Positions 16,771-24,525 of a stretch of 45,768 nt of DNA are shown one piece after another; within the stretch, counting starts at the first letter, position 1; the number at the start of each line of letters is the position of its first letter. The notes beneath the pieces were generated by a model. It was given only the letters and a program-made list of their open reading frames with translations, did not search any database and had not been told where the DNA came from. The stretch spans positions 1-45,768 of the forward strand of contig NZ_JADDUE010000020.1 of NCBI RefSeq assembly GCF_016526145.1, in the 5' to 3' direction. The stretch comes from Saccharopolyspora galaxeae (GTDB lineage Bacteria > Actinomycetota > Actinomycetes > Mycobacteriales > Pseudonocardiaceae). Both the position numbers and the translations under genes were made by a program.

Positions 16771-17382
16771 ATGGATGCCGTGAACGCACCGACCAGCAGC
16801 CCGCCCGGGCGCGGGCGCCCCCGGGACGCGACCCGGGACGCAGCCCTGCGCACCGCCGCCATGGAGGTGCTGGCCGAAGTCGGCTACCGCGCGCTGACCA
16901 TGGACGCGGTGGCCGCGCGGGCGCGCGCGGGCAAAGCCACCATCTACCGCCGCTGGGAATCCAAGCTCGACCTGGTCATCGACACCTGCACCGAGCTGGT
17001 GCAGCGCAACATCCCCGAACCGGACACCGGCAGCGTCGCGGGCGACCTCGGCGAATTCCTGCGCGCCTTCGCCACGTTCCTGACCGGCCCGGCGGGCAAG
17101 GCCGCCCAGGCGCTGGTCGGCGAACTGCCGCACGAGAGCGAACTCGCCGCCGCGTTCCGCGAGTCGTTCCTGCTCCCGCAGCGCAACGTGCTGCGGCTGA
17201 TCATGGAACGGGGCACGGAGCGCGGCGAGATCGCCCCGGACGCCCCGGTCGACACGGTCGTCGAACTGGCCGGAGCGGGTCTGTTGCACCGCCTGATGCT
17301 CACCGGCGAACCACTGGACACGCGTTTCGTGGACCGGCTGCTCGGCGAGGCCCTGCTCCCCTTGTTGCGCAAGCAGCGCTGA
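16771..17382 (+). CDS. TetR-family transcriptional regulator
   Basis: A 203-aa one-component regulator. The helix-turn-helix is at roughly residues 25-70 (AAMEVLAEVGYRALTMDAVAARA, then GKATIYRRWESKLDLV). The ligand-binding C-terminal half has the TetR_C-type helices (GEFLRAFATFL, RGEIAPDAPVDTVVELA). An N-terminal GRGRPRD arm probably contacts the minor groove. ATG at 16771; GTG at 16780 is possible. It probably regulates itself or the MOSC gene 50 nt downstream, but no operator is evident. Confidence 0.93.
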   Translation: MDAVNAPTSSPPGRGRPRDATRDAALRTAAMEVLAEVGYRALTMDAVAARARAGKATIYRRWESKLDLVIDTCTELVQRNIPEPDTGSVAGDLGEFLRAFATFLTGPAGKAAQALVGELPHESELAAAFRESFLLPQRNVLRLIMERGTERGEIAPDAPVDTVVELAGAGLLHRLMLTGEPLDTRFVDRLLGEALLPLLRKQR

Positions 17383-17432
17383 ACCGCGCACGGGCGAACC
17401 GCTAACCTCGCGAACGAGCTGAGGAGGTCGGT

Positions 17433-18164
17433 TTGTCGCGAGGGAACGTGGCGCAGCTGCACCGCTGGCCGGTGAAGTCACTGCGCGGAGAAGCCGTCGG
17501 CGCGGCGCGGTTCGCGGACGGCGGGATGGTCGGCGACCGGGCGCACGTGCTGCGCGACGAGCGGGAGAAGCGATCGGGCGCGGTGCTGACCGTGCGGCAG
17601 AACCCCGCGCTGCTGCACTGGAGCAGCGACTACGGCGCGGCCGCCGACCCGGCGCTGCCGCCGACGCTGCACGACGGAGCGGGCACCCACTGGAAGTGGG
17701 ACGACCCCGAACTGCCCGCGGCGCTGACCGAATCCCTCGGCATCCCGCTGAGCCTGCACAGCGCCGCGGGCAACCAGGACCGCGGCCCGACCGTGCTGGT
17801 CACGCTGCAGTCCACGCTGGACGCGCTCACCGCGGAAATGGGCGACGAAGTGGATCTGCTGCGGTTCCGGCCGAACGTGCACCTGGACGCGGACATCGCA
17901 CCGTTCGGCGAACTCGACTGGGAACCCGGCACCACCGTCACCGCGGGCGAAGTGACCTTGGAGATCACCGGGGAACGCGCCGGAGCGTGCGTGCGCTGCG
18001 CAGTGCCCAGCTGGGACGCGCGCGGACGAACGCGCTGGAAAGCGCTGCAAACCCGGCTGATCGACGAACACGACAACAAGTTCGGCACCATCATGCGCGT
18101 GGTGCGCGGCGGAACCGTGCACCGCGGAGCCGAAGTCGCGGTCATGCGCCCGGAGGGCCGGTGA
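17433..18164 (+). CDS. MOSC-domain protein
   Basis: A 243-aa protein with an N-terminal MOSC beta-barrel (VAQLHRWPVKSLRGEAV, then GMVGDRAHVL) and a C-terminal MOSC domain (LLRFRPNVHLD, RAGACVRCAVPSWDARG with the conserved cysteine, GTIMRVVRGGTVHRGAEV). MOSC proteins carry sulfur to molybdenum or act as MoCo-dependent reductases. The nearby XDH and MocA genes make a molybdenum link reasonable, but no substrate can be named. The TTG start at 17433 has GAGGAGG 6 nt upstream. Confidence 0.9.
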   Translation: MSRGNVAQLHRWPVKSLRGEAVGAARFADGGMVGDRAHVLRDEREKRSGAVLTVRQNPALLHWSSDYGAAADPALPPTLHDGAGTHWKWDDPELPAALTESLGIPLSLHSAAGNQDRGPTVLVTLQSTLDALTAEMGDEVDLLRFRPNVHLDADIAPFGELDWEPGTTVTAGEVTLEITGERAGACVRCAVPSWDARGRTRWKALQTRLIDEHDNKFGTIMRVVRGGTVHRGAEVAVMRPEGR

Positions 18165-18188
18165 CCCGCCGGGCGCACCCCGCGGCAA

Positions 18189-18410
18189 TCACCGGAAGAT
18201 CTTGCGCACCACGATGACGGCGACCAACGCACCGACACCGATCGCGACGTACCGCACCCTCGGGTCGTTCAGCCGCTCCTGCACGCCGGCCTTGCCCTGT
18301 TCGACGAACCGCTTCGGATCCGCCTTCGTGCTCAACTCGTCCAGCGTCTCAGCCAGCGCGTCACGAGTCTTCTCGATTTCGCGCTGGATCGCGTCGGGAT
18401 CACGGGCCAC
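18189..18410 (-). CDS. DUF3618 small membrane protein
   Basis: A 73-aa product opening RDPDAIQREIEKTRDALAETLDEL, the DUF3618 signature of actinobacterial membrane proteins. One transmembrane helix near the C terminus (VAIGVGALVAVIVV, ~56-69) is followed by a basic RKIFR tail. The GTG at 18410 is chosen because GGAGGAGG lies 5 nt upstream and homology begins there; longer frames upstream are not conserved. The amphipathic N-terminal helix probably lies in the cytoplasm. Function unknown. Confidence 0.9.
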   Translation of the reverse strand: MARDPDAIQREIEKTRDALAETLDELSTKADPKRFVEQGKAGVQERLNDPRVRYVAIGVGALVAVIVVRKIFR

Positions 18411-18581
18411 GCGGTCCTCCTCCAAGTACACCCTGCTGCGGACACCGTAGATCACACGCCCGCAGCGCACCCAGCGACCGTTCCCAGTGTCCCGACCGCC
18501 TCCCGGCACCGCCGGAGAACAGCCGAACCGCCCGGTCGGGGACACAACGGACATCACCACCCGTTAAGCTGGCACCCCATC

Positions 18582-18655
18582 GGGGCCGTAGCCCAATAGG
18601 CAGAGGCACTAGGTTTAGGTCCTAGGCAGTGTGAGTTCGACTCTCATCGGCCCCA
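18582..18655 (+). tRNA. tRNA-Leu(UAG)-like, short variable loop
   Basis: A cloverleaf folds cleanly. The acceptor GGGGCCG (18582-18588) pairs with CGGCCCC (18648-18654), discriminator A18655. The anticodon stem CTAGG/CCTAG holds the loop TTTAGGT, anticodon UAG (reads CUA, Leu). The T arm is GTGAG-TTCGACT-CTCAT. The D arm is 3 bp (GCC/GGC) with an 11-nt loop, as in Leu tRNAs, but the variable region is only 5 nt (GCAGT), whereas bacterial Leu tRNAs normally have a long one. CCA is not encoded. Confidence 0.9.
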
Positions 18656-18660
18656 CGAGG

Positions 18661-18940
18661 CGGCGGATGCTGCTCACCGCCGCTGCGGATTCGCCGTGGC
18701 CCGTTGTATTAGTTGCGGGGGCCGAGCCCCCGCAGGCCCCACGGTGCGGTGGTTGCGCTGGGTCGGCTCCGCACCGGCTGGTCACGAACCAGCCGATCAA
18801 CGAACCCAAAACCACGACACGCTTTGAGCGCAAAGCGGCGGATGCTGCTCACCGCGTCGGGAGGGTGTTCGCGGTGTGCAGCGGCGGCCACACTCATTTG
18901 CGAACGGCGAAAACGTCCTGGGGCGACGTCGGGTGACAGG
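18661..18940. repeat. Palindrome-rich repeat island downstream of the tRNA
   Basis: A perfect 20-bp direct repeat CGGCGGATGCTGCTCACCGC occurs at 18661-18680 and 18836-18855. Between the copies lie four hairpins: GCGGGGGC-cga-GCCCCCGC (18715-18733), GGTGCGG with CCGCACC (18743-18749 and 18769-18775), GGCTGGT-cacga-ACCAGCC (18776-18794) and GCTTTG-agcg-CAAAGC (about 18820-18835). No credible gene occupies 18656-19081. The first hairpin may terminate tRNA transcription; the rest looks like a mobile or dispersed repeat bounded by the 20-bp copies. Confidence 0.75.
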
Positions 18941-19081
18941 CGGATCGCGCCCGACCTGAAGGAAGTTCGTGGCCGAATCCCGCGCGGCGGGGCGGTGAGC
19001 ACGTCCGGGCAGCGCTTCCCGGGAGCTGATCGTCCTCGCGGCGATCCGAGTGCAGCGCCGGCTCTCGACGCGGGCGGTGGC

Positions 19082-19456
19082 TCAGAAGGGCTGGTGGGCC
19101 AGGGAGCGGGCGTAGTTGACGCGGGCGTTGAAGTCCATGGCGGCCGCTTGGGCGAACACCGGGATCTGCACCGTGTGCAGCAGACCCGGACCTTGCACGG
19201 TCACCTGGACCGAACCATCGGTGCGCTCTTCCTTCGCCAGCAGGAACAGCAGTCCGAGGAAGCAGAACAGGAAGAAGATCACCGCGCACACGATGGCCCA
19301 CGCGGGAATCCCGCTGTTGGTCCGGGACATGTCGGTGAAGGTCCACGTCGTGCCGACGATCGGCGCGCGGCCGGACGGGGTGATCACCTCGTCCTGCGTG
19401 CAAGCGATGTCCCCGATGGTGACCAGGACCGGAGCTGAACTGGCGAACGGATCCAC
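19082..19456 (-). CDS. Hypothetical membrane protein, 124 aa
   Basis: I do not recognise a named family. The N-terminal ~50 residues contain TIGDIACTQDEVITPSGRAPI. A strong membrane segment AWAIVCAVIFFLFCFLGLLFLL follows (~52-73), then a KEER stop-transfer charge cluster and a C-terminal beta-like region (GSVQVTVQGPG, then TVQIPVFAQAAAMDFNARVNYAR). GTG start at 19456. The gene stands alone, transcribed toward the repeat island. Confidence 0.8.
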   Translation of the reverse strand: MDPFASSAPVLVTIGDIACTQDEVITPSGRAPIVGTTWTFTDMSRTNSGIPAWAIVCAVIFFLFCFLGLLFLLAKEERTDGSVQVTVQGPGLLHTVQIPVFAQAAAMDFNARVNYARSLAHQPF

Positions 19457-19701
19457 GGACGCGAGAGTACAAGTCGACGCCGCCCCGCGTGGGCATTTTC
19501 GGATCGAACCGGGGATGTCCCGGCGGAGAAACCCGCACGAAAACGTTGCGGCGGCGCGGAAAACTCAGCAATGGTTGCGAAATCAACCGGACGGAGGCCG
19601 CGCGAAACCCTGTCAGGGATCTCGGACATCGACTAAGATGATCTTGACCCCCGGGAGCTGCGCCCGGACGCAGCCGCACCGTCAGATGGGCCGAGATCAG
19701 C

Positions 19702-20579
19702 ATGGACGACCCCGAGCGCACCCCCGGAAGCGAACCGTCGTCGCTACCGCCCGAGGTGGACACCTCGGTTCCCAGCGTGGCCCGCATCTACGACTACGCG
19801 GTCGGCGGCAAGGACAACTTCCGCGTCGACCGGGACGCCACGTACGCGATGCTGCAAGGCGTTCCGGACATCATCACCACGGCGCGGGACAACCGCGCCT
19901 TCCTCGGCCGCGGCGTGCGATACCTGGCGCGCGAGGCGGGAATCCGGCAGTTCATCGATTTCGGCAGCGGCCTGCCGACCCAGCTCAACGTGCACCAAGT
20001 GGCGCAGCAGGAGAACTCCGGCGGGCACGTCGTTTACGTGGACAACGACCCCGTCGTGCTCGCGCACGGGCGGGCGCTGCTCACCGACGATCAGCGCACG
20101 ACGGTCATCCAGGCCGACATGGCCCGGCCCGCGGCGGTCCTCGAGCACGACGACACCAGGCGGCTCATCGATTTCGCGCACGAGCCGGTGGCGGTGCTGT
20201 ACGTGTCGGTGCTGCACTGCCTGCCCGACGAAGCCGAGCCGCGGCAGGCGGTCGCGACCATGCTCGACGCGGTGCCGTCCGGGAGCTACCTGATGATGTC
20301 TCGCACCTGGTCAGCGACGACGCCGACGCCGCGGAATTCCTCACCCGGTTCATGAACGAGCAGACCACGTGGGGCCGGGTCCGCACCGAAGCCGAAGTCA
20401 CCGCCCTGTTCGACGGGCTCGAGGTGGTTGATCCGGGACTGGTCAACATCACCCGCTGGCGGCCCAGCGAGCAAGAACCGGCCATGCACACCGACGCCCT
20501 GTTCGACTACGAGATCCCCGCCCGCCCCGAGCTGGAGAACAAGATCTGGGAATTCGGCGGCATCGCCCGCAAGCCCTGA
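19702..20579 (+). pseudogene. SAM-dependent methyltransferase (DUF574 type), frameshifted
   Basis: Residues 1-199 from the ATG at 19702 match actinobacterial DUF574/Methyltransf_19 proteins (SVARIYDYAVGGKDNF, then FIDFGSGLPTQLNVHQVA as the SAM motif, VVYVDNDPVVLAHGRALL). At 20299-20302 a doubled TC dinucleotide (TCTC) shifts the frame, and the original frame stops at 20355. The rest of the family sequence (SHLVSDDADAAEFLTRF to the ending IWEFGGIARKP) continues in another frame to 20579. Removing two bases restores one frame. It is either an inactivated gene or a sequencing error. Because the downstream part keeps clean homology, the lesion must be recent if real. Confidence 0.85.
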
Positions 20580-20620
20580 TGCCCCACAAGCCCTGATGCC
20601 CCGCAAGCCCTGATGCGCTG
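20570..20620 (+). repeat. Three tandem 17-bp repeats spanning the stop codon
   Basis: CAAGCCCTGATGCCCCA/G repeats at 20570-20586 and 20587-20603, then CAAGCCCTGATGCGCTG at 20604-20620. Each unit carries a copy of the methyltransferase tail and TGA stop, so the gene's 3' end has been duplicated by slippage. Confidence 0.9.
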
Positions 20621-20651
20621 ACCCACTCGCTGCGGTCATCGCGGATCGGTC

Positions 20652-20682
20652 GTGAACCAGCGGCGCCGACGCGGCTACGTAC
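20652..20682 (+). promoter_or_regulatory. ECF sigma (MibX/PspX-type) promoter before ABC operon
   Basis: GAACC (20654-20658), exactly 15 nt, then GCTAC (20674-20678). The flanks CGTGAACC and GCTACGTACC are identical to the other two copies in the window. Predicted transcript start is about 20685, some 25 nt before the ATG at 20711. Confidence 0.87.
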
Positions 20683-20710
20683 CTTCCGAACGACGAAGGA
20701 AGGACGTCGC

Positions 20711-21469
20711 ATGTCGATCGGCACCGCGCAGCGAACCACGGCTGGTTTCGGCACCGTCGTCGCAACCGAGCTCTACCGCGCGCGCCACGGGCCACTGCTG
20801 TGGCTGATGCTGCTCAGCCCCGTCGCGCTGGCGCTGCCCATGCTGCTCGCGACGGCTCTCGGCGGTGACTGGGAGCAGTGGCAGGGGCTGGCGCTGATGG
20901 GCTGGGGCGGCCTGCTGCCCGCCGTCACCGCGCTGGCCGTCGGGCTCGACGTGCGCCAAGACCGGGACGCGTGGCTTTTCCTGCTCGCCGCGCCGGTTTC
21001 GCGGAACCACCTGGTGCTGGGCAAGGCCGCCGCGCTGGTGGTCGTCACCGCGCTCGGCAGCCTCGTGCTCGGCATCGCGTTGTGCGCCGGTGCGCTGCTC
21101 GCGGGCCTCGCGTTGCCCACCGGGCCGCTCACCGGAGTGCTCGCGATGTGGGTGGCGCTGTTCGGGATCGCGGGCCTGCTGCTGCTGCTGGCGATCAGCT
21201 TCGGTTTCCCGGTCACCGTCGGCGCCGGAGTCGTCGGGGTGTTCGCGGGGCTGCTCACCGCGGACAAGGCGTTCTGGTTCGTCAATCCCTTCGGCTGGCC
21301 GCTGCGCGCCATGCTCCCGTTCGGCAGGCGGCTGGTGGGCGTCGAGATCCCGGACAGCAGCCCGCTGGCCGCCACGGGGCCGGTTCTCACGGCGATGCTG
21401 CTGTCGCTCGCGCTGGCCGCCGCGACCACCGCAGCGGCCTGCGTCGTCCTGCGGCGCAAGGAGATCTGA
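20711..21469 (+). CDS. Lantibiotic-type ABC transporter permease (E1)
   Basis: A 252-aa membrane protein with six hydrophobic spans and the ABC-2/MutE-EpiE style core QDRDAWLFLLAAPVSRNHLVLGK. It is paralogous to the next gene: both contain TELYRAR near the start and AFWF-NPFGWPLRAMLPFG before the last span, and both end VLRRKEI. With the ATPase at 22303 it forms a transporter that probably protects the producer from its own lantibiotic, as LanFEG systems do. The ATG at 20711 has GAAGGAAGG upstream. It is first in an operon driven by a cluster-specific ECF promoter, which ties it to the lantibiotic genes despite lying on the opposite strand. Confidence 0.87.
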   Translation: MSIGTAQRTTAGFGTVVATELYRARHGPLLWLMLLSPVALALPMLLATALGGDWEQWQGLALMGWGGLLPAVTALAVGLDVRQDRDAWLFLLAAPVSRNHLVLGKAAALVVVTALGSLVLGIALCAGALLAGLALPTGPLTGVLAMWVALFGIAGLLLLLAISFGFPVTVGAGVVGVFAGLLTADKAFWFVNPFGWPLRAMLPFGRRLVGVEIPDSSPLAATGPVLTAMLLSLALAAATTAAACVVLRRKEI

Positions 21470-21547
21470 ATGCCGTCGCAGAACCGGCGCGGACGGCCAC
21501 CCGCGCAATCCACCCCTACCGGCCGCAGATCCTCGGGAGGAACCGCC

Positions 21548-22303
21548 ATGTCCATCGCTGCCCGGAACACCGCCGGGCTCGGCACCATCATCGGCACCGA
21601 GCTCTACCGCGCACGCCGGGGCTCCCTGGTGTGGCTGATGTCGCTGACGCCGCTGGTGATCGCGCTGCCCATGGTCGTCTCGACCGCGCTCGGCGCCGAT
21701 TGGCCCGAGTACCGCGGTATGACGCTGACCGGCTGGGGAAGCCTGCTTCCCGCGTTCATCGCCCTGCTCGTCGGGATCGCCGTCACCCAGGACCGGGAGG
21801 CCTGGCTGTTCCTGCTCGCCGCACCGGTAGCGCGCAACGGCCTGGTGCTCGCCAAGATGGCCTCGCTGGCCGTGATCACCGCGGTGCCCAGCCTCATCCT
21901 CGGCCTCGCGTTGTGGATCGGCGGAATCAACAGCGGGGTCCCGGTTCCCGCGGACGCACTGGCGGGCGCCGCCGCGATGTGGGTGGCACTGCTGGGGATC
22001 GCCGGGCTGATGCTGCTGCTGACCCTCGCAGCCGGGATGGCGACCACCATCGCCGTCGGCGTCGTCGGCGCGTTGGCGGGGATGCTGACCGCGGACAAGG
22101 CCTTCTGGTTCCTCAACCCCTTCGGCTGGCCGCTGCGCGCGATGCTCCCGTTCGGCCAAGTGCGGGCGAACGGGGTCGCGCTGCCACCGGGGAGCCCGCT
22201 GGCCGACCTCGGGCCCGCGTTCGCCGCGATGCTGCTGTCGGTCGTGCTCGCCGCCGCTGCCACCGCGCTGTCCTGCATGGTCCTACGACGCAAGGAGATC
22301 TGA
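21548..22303 (+). CDS. Lantibiotic-type ABC transporter permease (E2)
   Basis: A 251-aa six-span permease, clearly a tandem duplicate of the preceding gene (shared QDREAWLFLLAAPVARNGLVL and NPFGWPLRAMLPFG). The ATG at 21548 has GGGAGG upstream; the 78 nt before it carry no separate gene. Its stop overlaps the ATPase start as TGATG, so translation is coupled. Two distinct permeases with one ATPase match the F-E-G arrangement of lantibiotic immunity transporters, where E and G form a heterodimer. Confidence 0.87.
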   Translation: MSIAARNTAGLGTIIGTELYRARRGSLVWLMSLTPLVIALPMVVSTALGADWPEYRGMTLTGWGSLLPAFIALLVGIAVTQDREAWLFLLAAPVARNGLVLAKMASLAVITAVPSLILGLALWIGGINSGVPVPADALAGAAAMWVALLGIAGLMLLLTLAAGMATTIAVGVVGALAGMLTADKAFWFLNPFGWPLRAMLPFGQVRANGVALPPGSPLADLGPAFAAMLLSVVLAAAATALSCMVLRRKEI

Positions 22304-23007
22304 TGAGCACCGCACTCGCCGCCGACGACATCGTGAAGAGCTACCGCAGCACCCCCGTGCTCCGCGGGGTCTCCTTGGACGTCCCCACCGGCTCGGTCAC
22401 CGGCCTGATCGGACCCAACGGTGCCGGGAAGACCACGCTGCTGTCCATCATCGGCGGCCTGCGCCGCCAGGACAGCGGGAACGTGTCCGTCTGGGGCAGG
22501 CCGCGGCAGGCCGAGACCTTGCACGACGTGGGTTTCCTGCTCGACCACCCCGGCCTGTGGCCGTTCCTGACCGGCCGGGGGAACCTGCTGGTGCACGCAC
22601 GGCTGCGCGGCGTCCCGGAGTCCAGAGTGGACACAGTGCTCCGCCAGGTGGACATGGCCGAGCACGCCGACCGCAAGGTCGGCAAGTACTCGCTGGGGAT
22701 GCGCTGGCGGCTGGGAATCGCCATCGCGCTGGTCGGCGATCCGCGCGTGCTGGTGCTGGACGAACCGACGAACGGTCTCGACCCGGTCGGAATCCGGGAC
22801 ATGCGGGCGTTGCTGCGCTCGCTGGCCGACGAAGGGCGAGCCGTGCTGATCTCCAGCCACCAGCTCTACGAAGTGGCGCAGATCTGCGACCGCATCTCGG
22901 TGCTGGTCTCCGGCACCATGCGCTACCAGGGTCCGCTGCACGGCCTGGCCGACGACAACGACCTGGAGGCGGCGTTCTTCCGGCTGATCGACGGCGCCGC
23001 CAAGTAG
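22303..23007 (+). CDS. ABC transporter ATPase, lantibiotic immunity type (F)
   Basis: A 234-aa ATPase. Walker A is GPNGAGKT (residues 37-44), the Q-loop region is VGFLLDHPGLWPFLTGRGNL, Walker B is VLVLDEPTNGLD, and the H-loop is SSHQ. The signature loop is degenerate (KYSLGMRWRLGIA in place of LSGGQ), as often seen in MutF/EpiF-like immunity ATPases. It energises the two permeases upstream and is the last gene of the ECF-controlled operon. Only 40 nt separate its stop from the convergent gene ending at 23048. Confidence 0.92.
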   Translation: MSTALAADDIVKSYRSTPVLRGVSLDVPTGSVTGLIGPNGAGKTTLLSIIGGLRRQDSGNVSVWGRPRQAETLHDVGFLLDHPGLWPFLTGRGNLLVHARLRGVPESRVDTVLRQVDMAEHADRKVGKYSLGMRWRLGIAIALVGDPRVLVLDEPTNGLDPVGIRDMRALLRSLADEGRAVLISSHQLYEVAQICDRISVLVSGTMRYQGPLHGLADDNDLEAAFFRLIDGAAK

Positions 23008-23047
23008 GGCGCCGGGGAAGCCGCCCGCCGGTGCGGGAAGCGGGATC

Positions 23048-23602
23048 TCAGCCGCGGGGGCGCGCACCGCGCGGGCGGAGCGCGCTCCCGGTCGTGCCGG
23101 GCCGCCAAGCCTCCGCCAGGGCCCACACGTGCTGCACCGTCGCCGCCGCCCCATCCGCATCGGTTGCGGCGGGCGGCGGTGCGGTGACCAGCAAGCCGAT
23201 GCCTTGCCGGATCGTTGCGGTCTCGCCCGCCCCGGCCACCAGCGCCGCCCGCAGCAGCACCGCCAGCGAGTGCGAGTCCTGCGCACGGGCCGCGTTCACC
23301 AACCGGGCTTCCAGCGCGAGCACGACCCGTTCCCGCAGCTCGCCGGCGAGTTCGGAGCTCAGCGCGATTCCGGTCACCTGGTCCGCGAAGTACTCGTCAC
23401 CGGTGTGCAGCATCGAGGACCAGTCGAGTTCGACGGCACCGTTCGCCGGGATCGGCAGGACCTGCTCGGGGTCCTGCGGACAACGGCGCAGCGCCACGTC
23501 GGCCAACCGCCTGCCCAGCGCCGGTTCTCGCCCCTCGGCGGAGTGCAGCGACGTGCGCAGCGCGCTCAGCCGATCGAGCAACCGAGCACGGTGATCAGCC
23601 AC
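23048..23602 (-). CDS. Unknown protein at the distal end of the lan operon
   Basis: I do not recognise this 184-aa product. The GTG at 23602 has GGGAGGG upstream and overlaps the preceding gene by 8 nt, so it is the last member of the lanA-B-C-T-U-V transcript. The sequence is helical and soluble, with VLPIPANGAVELDWSSMLHTGDEYFADQV in the middle and ALAVLLRAALVAG-like helices later. There is no signal peptide or metal motif. Its tail is Arg/Gly-rich. By position it belongs to the cluster; whether it acts in biosynthesis or immunity is open. Confidence 0.75.
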   Translation of the reverse strand: MADHRARLLDRLSALRTSLHSAEGREPALGRRLADVALRRCPQDPEQVLPIPANGAVELDWSSMLHTGDEYFADQVTGIALSSELAGELRERVVLALEARLVNAARAQDSHSLAVLLRAALVAGAGETATIRQGIGLLVTAPPPAATDADGAAATVQHVWALAEAWRPGTTGSALRPRGARPRG

Positions 23603-24518
23603 GGGACGCCCTCCCGGAGGCGGCCATGACGGCCACCATGGTGGTGTGGAAGCAGGTGCCGAACAGGTACGCCGCCCGCTTATCACCGTCTACTTTGGAC
23701 AACACAGCGGAGTCGTGCAGCGGGCTCGGCACCGCGCCGTCCGCTCGCTGCGCCGAGGCGATCCGCTGCCACCCGTGCTCGACGAGTCCGCGGCAGTGCA
23801 CGCCGAGGATGTCCGCGCACAGCAGCAGCTCCCCCGCCAGATCCAGGTCGTCGCGCGCCAAGCACGCACCGAGCAGCACCGACACCGTGCGGCCCGCCTT
23901 CTCCCGATCCGCCAGGTCCGATCCGGACACCGGCCGGGAGCCGAAATCGGACAGGTAGAACAGCACGTGAGTCAGCGCGTACACCTCGTCGTCGGCGAAG
24001 GACAACGGCCCTTGCCGGGTGGTGAGCACGCTGTTCCGATGCGACTGATCCGTCCGGTACCCGCTGCGGTCGAAGCCGCCGAGGTCGAGGACGTAGCGCA
24101 GTTCGAGGCGGTTCAGCGCGGGCCGGTCGGCGGCGAACAGCTCACCGGTCCCGGTGTCCAGCACGGCTTGGACCAGCGAACGCGCGCGGGCCGGAGCGCG
24201 TCCTGCATCGGTGAGCAGGGCGACGAGATGCGCGTGGTAGGCGAAGGCCGGTCCGCCCCGGCTCAACTCGTCGTGAAATCCGGTTTCCGCGCAGACGGCC
24301 TCGGCCACCCGGTGCGCGGCCGTGCCGATCCGTTCCGCCCGTTCGGCGTGCGGGCCGCCGCGCAACAGGCGAACCAGGATCAACAGCTCCAGCAGCGGGG
24401 CGGCGCGGAACCTGCGGGGTGGCAGGAATCGTTCCCAGCGCGCGGGCTCGAACCACTCCAGATTGTTCTCCAGCCAGCGCAGCCCGTGCTCGGCCACTCG
24501 CTCCGCGGAGCCGGTCAC
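23595..24518 (-). CDS. Cluster protein of unknown function, LanV position
   Basis: A 307-aa soluble, helix-rich protein with no transmembrane span or known catalytic motif that I can identify. The GTG at 24518 starts 8 nt after the permease stop; longer frames would overlap the permease. The notable stretch is FADDEVYALTHVLFYLSDFG, and the C-terminal part ends YLFGTCFHTTMVAVMAASG. As I recall the mib and psp clusters, mibV/pspV of unknown function follows the T-U transporter; this gene holds the same slot. Homology to those proteins cannot be shown from sequence alone here. Confidence 0.75.
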   Translation of the reverse strand: MTGSAERVAEHGLRWLENNLEWFEPARWERFLPPRRFRAAPLLELLILVRLLRGGPHAERAERIGTAAHRVAEAVCAETGFHDELSRGGPAFAYHAHLVALLTDAGRAPARARSLVQAVLDTGTGELFAADRPALNRLELRYVLDLGGFDRSGYRTDQSHRNSVLTTRQGPLSFADDEVYALTHVLFYLSDFGSRPVSGSDLADREKAGRTVSVLLGACLARDDLDLAGELLLCADILGVHCRGLVEHGWQRIASAQRADGAVPSPLHDSAVLSKVDGDKRAAYLFGTCFHTTMVAVMAASGRASRG

Positions 24519-24525
24519 CGCCCGC

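Noticed and set aside
18713-19438. Plus-strand gene across the repeat island
   Set aside because: The frame crosses hairpins and repeats and runs antisense to the membrane protein at 19082-19456; no conserved domain.
20569-20620. CRISPR-like array
   Set aside because: The three 17-bp units are directly abutted without spacers; this is a simple tandem duplication.
20878-23007. A single 709-codon protein fusing permeases and ATPase
   Set aside because: The upstream two thirds are an off-frame Arg-rich translation; only the part from ATG 22303 is the ATPase.
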